Source: Marsupella aquatica (Eukaryota > Marchantiophyta). From it: a stretch of DNA of 64,000 bases. The stretch lies in the NCBI GenBank assembly GCA_973895155.1, contig OZ316896.1:19654001-19718000 (forward strand), given 5' to 3'. Shown here piece after piece: positions 58,380 through 64,000 of the stretch (the first letter of the stretch is position 1; every line of letters starts with the position of its first letter). The notes under the pieces are model-generated. The model did not search any database. It worked only from the letters and a program-made list of their open reading frames with translations, and had not been told where the DNA came from. A program made the translations under genes and the position numbers.

Positions 58380-59324
58380 CTCACGAATAAAGTCTGCTAC
58401 AGCTCTTGCTCCCTCTGATGCCAGTTCCATGATGTTCTCGAAGACGTCCATGGGGAGTTTAGATTCCATCTGTAAAAGCGAAATCTTGTCAGATAGGTCG
58501 TGGCACCTCACCACAATACCACCCAGCATTGTCTTGGTCTAGCCATCGACATCCATGACAGCATAGAACTGTAGTGAAAGTCGGCTGACACTTCGTCAGA
58601 CGAACTTCATGTCAACCATGATGACTTTCTCACTGTTTCCTAACTTAACCCTGAACAATAATGCAAATGCATTCCTCCCATAAGATCACCTGCAAGGGAG
58701 ATATCTTGTCCAGTTTTGGGAACAGCGCCACTGTGAGATCCGGACCGCCCTCACTGTTCTCCATGTAATCCAAGTCCAAGATAGAAAGTAAGCGGATTAG
58801 AGGGGCAAATACTGCGCGGACGTTCTGAGAAGCAAACTATAAAGTGAACACGGACCAGATGTGCCTGATTTCTAGTTATTCATGGGAAGATTTCACAAAT
58901 AATTAGCATTCAGTTCAGCTCCAGCTGCATTTTTATTACTTGTGGAACTGTTCCACTCACTATCGCTAATACGAAATTTACCGATGACTCCAAATTATGT
59001 TCGCGAGAAAATTTCCCAATTTCGATCAAAGAGGAGAATGGATCACACACAAATGCGACAATATCCCACTTTCATTCCCAGTGACAGAGCCTTCGCCATA
59101 TTCAAGTATCACACCCCTGAATGGATTAACTACAGACAGGGCTAATAACAGAGTATCACTGCTCAATTGTCATAGGCCTATGGCCACTTACAGCATTTTG
59201 GAGGTAATTACCCACTATAGAAGTGAGATTGAGGTAACATGCTGCACAGCAACGAGATCTTGCATTGGAATCCCTGCATCTGCAGGCGCCATAGTTGCAG
59301 CATTGATGCACCACGCTCGTATTC
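58380..59324 (-). pseudogene. Exosome subunit RRP41-like, 3' exons only, probably degraded
   Basis: RRP41 is an RNase PH-fold subunit of the exosome ring. Three minus-strand segments match the C-terminal third in order. Exon A (59324 to about 59236) has CINAATMAPADAGIPMQDLVA, then loses the frame where the family continues Cys-Ser-Ala-Gly-Tyr-Leu-Asn (YLN appears in another frame). Exon B (about 58807-58690) has LDLDYMENSEGGPDLTV and FPKLDKISPLQ. Exon C (58469-58380) has MESKLPMDVFENIMELASEG and ends at a GT donor. Exons B and C join perfectly. Upstream exons with the N-terminal LDGRR motif were not found within 1.4 kb, and just 5' of exon A a VQVL-like stretch is followed by stops. A functional gene with missed exons remains possible. 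Confidence 0.6.
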
Positions 59325-60794
59325 CTGAAGATCCAAACTGAGGGGAACCTTCTGAGAAGTCATCCGAAACAAGGATTCTTCAGCAGTCTGTCCCTTGCCG
59401 GACTTTGAGATCAATGCCATTCTTTCATGCAATGAAGTGACGGGAAAAAAAAGAAACTATAGTCATTCACGCAAGACACTTGCCTCAGTTTGCTTAAAGG
59501 ACCTGCACTAACCAGATCCCCAAACTGAATGCTTGCATTTTCAGGACAGACCCTCCGCTATACTCGTAGGCAAAACAGGTGAACTTTGAAATAACCATAG
59601 ACAATAGACCCTATGAACACGAAATCATTGTAATTGTTCACCACAAATTGGTTATAATGTGGGACAGGTCATGCTGTAGCTCTATTTCTTGATGTCCACG
59701 CATTGAGCCAAGAGCTTGTGACAGTCAGATACGCTGCACCAAGGTGAGCAAATTGGTTTCCCAAAATCCCAATTACGAAAATTTATCTAGATCCCAATGA
59801 TAGTTTACCCAAATTCTTCAAGTAAGCGTACGAAACCCTGTCATCTAGTTGCTGACTCCGATCTTTGAACTGAATTACTTATCATTACGACTCGAAACAA
59901 AATAATTGCAGAACGAAGCACACAGAGGTAGAACTCAGCCCGTCGTCAGAATCAGGCCTACCAAGATGCAACTCTCATTCAGCGCTGATTTGAATGTCTC
60001 CTATATTTTCAGGTCCGGCTACTACACCATTTTGTGGAGAGATTTAAAAGCAGAAAGCGAAGAGAGGAAATAAAATGCAACAAACTCACGTTTGACAAAT
60101 CCCACGGAATCCTCGTCGTCAAGGCATTCCACGGGCGGTCTGCAGGCTCGCTGTGAATGCACCATCCACAATTCTTCATCTTTCCCAAAACAGCTTGGAG
60201 AGAATCTGTTGATACCGAGCAGATTTAAACCGTTGAATTGTGCTGGAAGCTTGGGCTTAAACCCTAATCATTGGGCTTCCACCTCTAGATTCCTTTCCAT
60301 CATTAATTGAAGGTCTGCCTTGAGTAAAGACTAGCTCTGTATTCTTCCATCTGACATCGCGTAACGGACACGCGGCACTCCTGAAACTATTGAGAACCTT
60401 ACACTAGTACGCAGAATAGATGAAAACGATAGAAAGGGCCAAAGCAAAGTAAAAATGGACTAAAAGCATAACAGATCGAGAGGACAAACACTAAACTCAA
60501 AAGAAGAGGGCATATGCGAACCCCACATACTAAGAAAGGAATAAAGTCAGAAACAAAGATCTAAATCGTGTGATATCTGATGGTTCACATCTGTCAAACA
60601 AAACGGGGATTTTGTACACTTCTCGTAGATACTGCCAGAGGGGGTTTAATATATTAAAATAGAAAACCCTTATGATGAGTGACCTTATGCTTCTAGTTTT
60701 TCTGGAGAGCTTGGTTTGAGAAAAAGCGAAAATGAAGCCTCGATAACCTGAGTCTATTATTGAAGCCGTCCTTGCAGCATCATCTTCCGCGTCA
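59325..60794. other. Region between RRP41-like exons and nicotinamidase
   Basis: The right end must contain the nicotinamidase promoter and leader. A minus-strand open stretch around 60230-60100 (NLLGINRFSPSCFGK, then ECLDDEDSVGFVK before a GTGAGT donor) could be a first exon but matches no family known to me. Nothing else was recognised. Confidence 0.3.
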
Positions 60795-62962
60795 ATGGGG
60801 CTCCTAACGCAGCTGCAGTCGGAGCTTCCAGTGCAGTACGGAGTGCTGGATTTATCTTCTACATCGGAGCAGAAGCAGAAGCTGGGATTGGTCATTGTCG
60901 ATGAAGTGAACGGCTTCTGCACGGTGGGCGCTGGCAACCTGGTGGGTACTTCAACCACTGTACCGGTCTCTGATTTAATTAAATGGTCACTTTCCACAGT
61001 CAGCCCTCTTCTTCTTCTCCTCCTCCTCCTGGGATTGCTTCTGCTCTTGCTAAACTTGATTGGGTGAATATTGACGGCCCTTAGTTCTTCATTTTGAGTT
61101 CCAGCTCCTTTTGAACGATAGGATTTCGTTGCTTAGTAGCCCCTCAATGTTTTGGGGTGCTAGGGGGGGGGGGGGGGGTGGTCGTTGGCCTTCGAATTCT
61201 CCGTGGTCAATTGCGCATACAACGTTCATAAGCGTATCTGGAAGTCTCCAGTGTTTGAATTTTGTGCGTGTGAACATCTTTTGGGTTCGATTGCTACAGT
61301 CTTGCAGTGATGACGATAACCCACGATTGAATGGATGAGTAGGTTCGGAAATGGATTGTCCGTCTCCTGGGAATATGATAGAATGGAAAACTTGTCAGTG
61401 CAGGATTCTGGTAACAGCTGTTGTCAAAGATCCTTGTAATCTTAAACACCTACATTTATGAAGTGGTTGAGGCAAAAGGGAATGCGTCTGATTCTATTGA
61501 ATTTATCTGTATTTAAACACACACAGAATGGGAAAGATGTTCCAAAAAGTGATTGCGTTCTAAACGTTAGAAGCTAGACTCTTGAGGAATTGCTTTTGCG
61601 TCGGAATGATTAAAGTGCAATGGGACCAAGCTTCAATAGAAAGCAGACGTGTCAAGAGAAGCTTGGCGATATTCTTTGGGAAAAGAACGATGAATCGTCA
61701 TTCTGATGCAGGCTCCACCAGTCCCCAACCTACAAATCTCTGACATGGTTGCCGAGACTGATCGCGTTGCAAAGCTGTTCAGTCAGCGGGGATTACCAAT
61801 CTTGGCATTTTTGGACACCCACCACCCTGATAAACCCGAGCCTCCTTATCCAGAGCACTGCATTATTGGAACCGGCGAAGAAAATCTCGTCCCGGGTATA
61901 CTTCAACTCCTTCCAGCTACAATGTACTCGAGGAGAAGCATTAGGAATTGTGACTAGGCATTTTGGACTTACAGAGGGCACGGCAAAATCATTCAATTGC
62001 GATGTTCTGAAGACATTTGTTCTTGTACTGTTGCATCATTTGCTATGTGTGTTCCTGGCAGCAAAGTGGAGTGCGCCTTTTAAAACAGGTCTGTTGTTGC
62101 GTTTTGAAGAGTTGGCTTGGCTGGAGAGCGATAAAAATGCGCAGCTCATGCGTAAGGACTGCATCAATGGATTCATTGGCGCTTTCAAAGAGGACGGGAG
62201 CAATATTGTTGTGGACTGGATCAAGGAGCATCAAATTGAATCCGTAAGAGCACTTTGCCGAGTAATAATCCGCCTACCTCTTGCCCTAGAACATGATTAC
62301 ATTTTACCCTTTCAAATGGATCTCTTATTGTATGTGGAGAGTCTATTTGGGTAAAGTAATCTTCTGGGGTGGAGAGTTGAGGAGAAAAAATCCTCATTTA
62401 CCTTCGTGTCAAATCTGGCTTAGTGTTATCAGATCAGGCTGCTCCCTTCTTAGTTTTAGGGGGTTCCAAACAGCTCATGCTTGTATGACAAATGGGGACT
62501 CTGTTAGGCTCTTCTGTTAGTCTTATCTGAGCCTAAGATGGTTTCTAGGTGGTCAAATGATCACATTGACTCACAGCGAAATCTGGACGACCACCCATTT
62601 TGCCGCATAAGAGTGTTTGTCCTGAATAAACACACACACACGGGTCTATTTGACGCATGCAACTAACCTGCCGATTGTAAATATTTGTCGATGGTTTGTG
62701 GTTGGTTGGTTGGTCTTGGGGGTCGTTGCAGTTATTGTTGGTCGGAATCTGCACGGACGTATGTGTCTTAGATTTTGTGCTGGCGGTATTGTCTGCAAGG
62801 AACCATGGCATGCTTCCTCCTCTGCAGCATGTGTTCATATACAGCAAAGCGTGTGCAACCTATGAGCTGCCAGCTCAAGTTGCTAGCACCATCGGCGCCA
62901 TTGCTCATCCTCAGGTACAAATGCACCCTCCCCAAAACCCCCTCAACTTGCTGGCTGCATAG
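60795..62962 (+). CDS. NIC: Nicotinamidase (isochorismatase fold), 231 aa, four exons
   Basis: Hydrolyses nicotinamide to nicotinate and ammonia, feeding the NAD salvage route of plants. Exons: 60795-60941, 61712-61895, 62110-62243, 62732-62962; phases agree at all three junctions (the third residue group E-LAWLES is restored by the split GAG). The expected catalytic triad is present: Asp36 in VIVDEVNGFC, Lys126 in RKDCINGF and Cys166 in GICTDVCV. Metal ligands fit LDTHHPD (Asp84, His86, His87). LSARNHG, typical of the fold, is near the end. Start is MGLLTQLQSELP, and the length is close to plant homologues (about 240). The last exon could instead splice at CAG|GTACAA (62914); I found no convincing further exon, so the read-through to TAG at 62960-62962 is used. 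Confidence 0.92.
61163..61178 (+). repeat. 16-nt G-run in nicotinamidase intron 1
   Basis: An uninterrupted run of 16 G on the coding strand of intron 1 (60942-61711). It is the second G-run of at least 16 in the window. The exact length may be an assembly approximation. Confidence 0.85.

Positions 62963-64000
<1,038 letters not shown>

Noticed and set aside
60530-60997. 155-codon minus-strand frame
   Set aside because: It overlaps nicotinamidase exon 1 in antisense and has no family features.

Overview
The window is nuclear DNA of a land plant. The evidence is intron-dense genes with GT-AG junctions and many short exons, plant-type gene families (an ECHIDNA/TVP23 Golgi protein, a plant-style kelch protein, a plant nicotinamidase, a plasma-membrane H+-ATPase fragment), a PIF/Harbinger transposon, and a short TTTAGGG telomere-like tract. 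I infer a non-seed plant (moss, liverwort, lycophyte or fern relative) from the repeat-rich, short-intron style, but nothing seen here fixes the species.

Layout. 1-9.6 kb: 5-oxoprolinase (OXP1) on the minus strand, 28 exons visible, with the C-terminal third beyond the left edge. 9.9-15.5 kb: a ~63-bp minisatellite split by a 4.7-kb PIF/Harbinger element with recognisable ends, a TAA target duplication and two decayed genes. 16.6-21.8 kb: a 16-exon kelch-repeat gene on the plus strand. 21.8-26.4 kb: mostly unassigned sequence with small repeats. 26.4-27.8 kb: a complete five-exon eIF5A gene (minus). 28.2-32.5 kb: three different tandem arrays (about 172 bp, about 160-175 bp, and a 130-bp tRNA-like unit) plus a Helitron-like end. 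34.7-37.1 kb: an intronless TRF4-type non-canonical poly(A) polymerase (minus) with a triplicated 47-residue basic tail. 37.2-38.0 kb: a truncated and internally deleted plasma-membrane H+-ATPase fragment. 41.5-42.9 kb: a two-exon BTB protein (minus). 43-47.8 kb: repeats, including a second Helitron-like end. 48.0-48.6 kb: single-exon ECHIDNA. 50.2-54.0 kb: a five-exon trihelix/Myb-SANT-like factor (minus). 58.4-59.3 kb: 3' exons resembling exosome subunit RRP41, probably degraded. 60.8-63.0 kb: a four-exon nicotinamidase (plus).

The genes do not form a pathway or cluster; they look like ordinary housekeeping and regulatory loci separated by repeats (glutathione-cycle 5-oxoproline recycling, translation factor, RNA tailing/decay, TGN trafficking, NAD salvage). 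The exon models were built by hand: each intron was placed so that splice dinucleotides, reading phase and family continuity agree. Intergenic calls and unidentified patches are much less secure. I did not find a convincing undescribed biological system. The most informative structures are the datable transposon insertion inside a minisatellite, the paired Helitron-like ends, the tRNA-like triplication and the tail repeat of the poly(A) polymerase.
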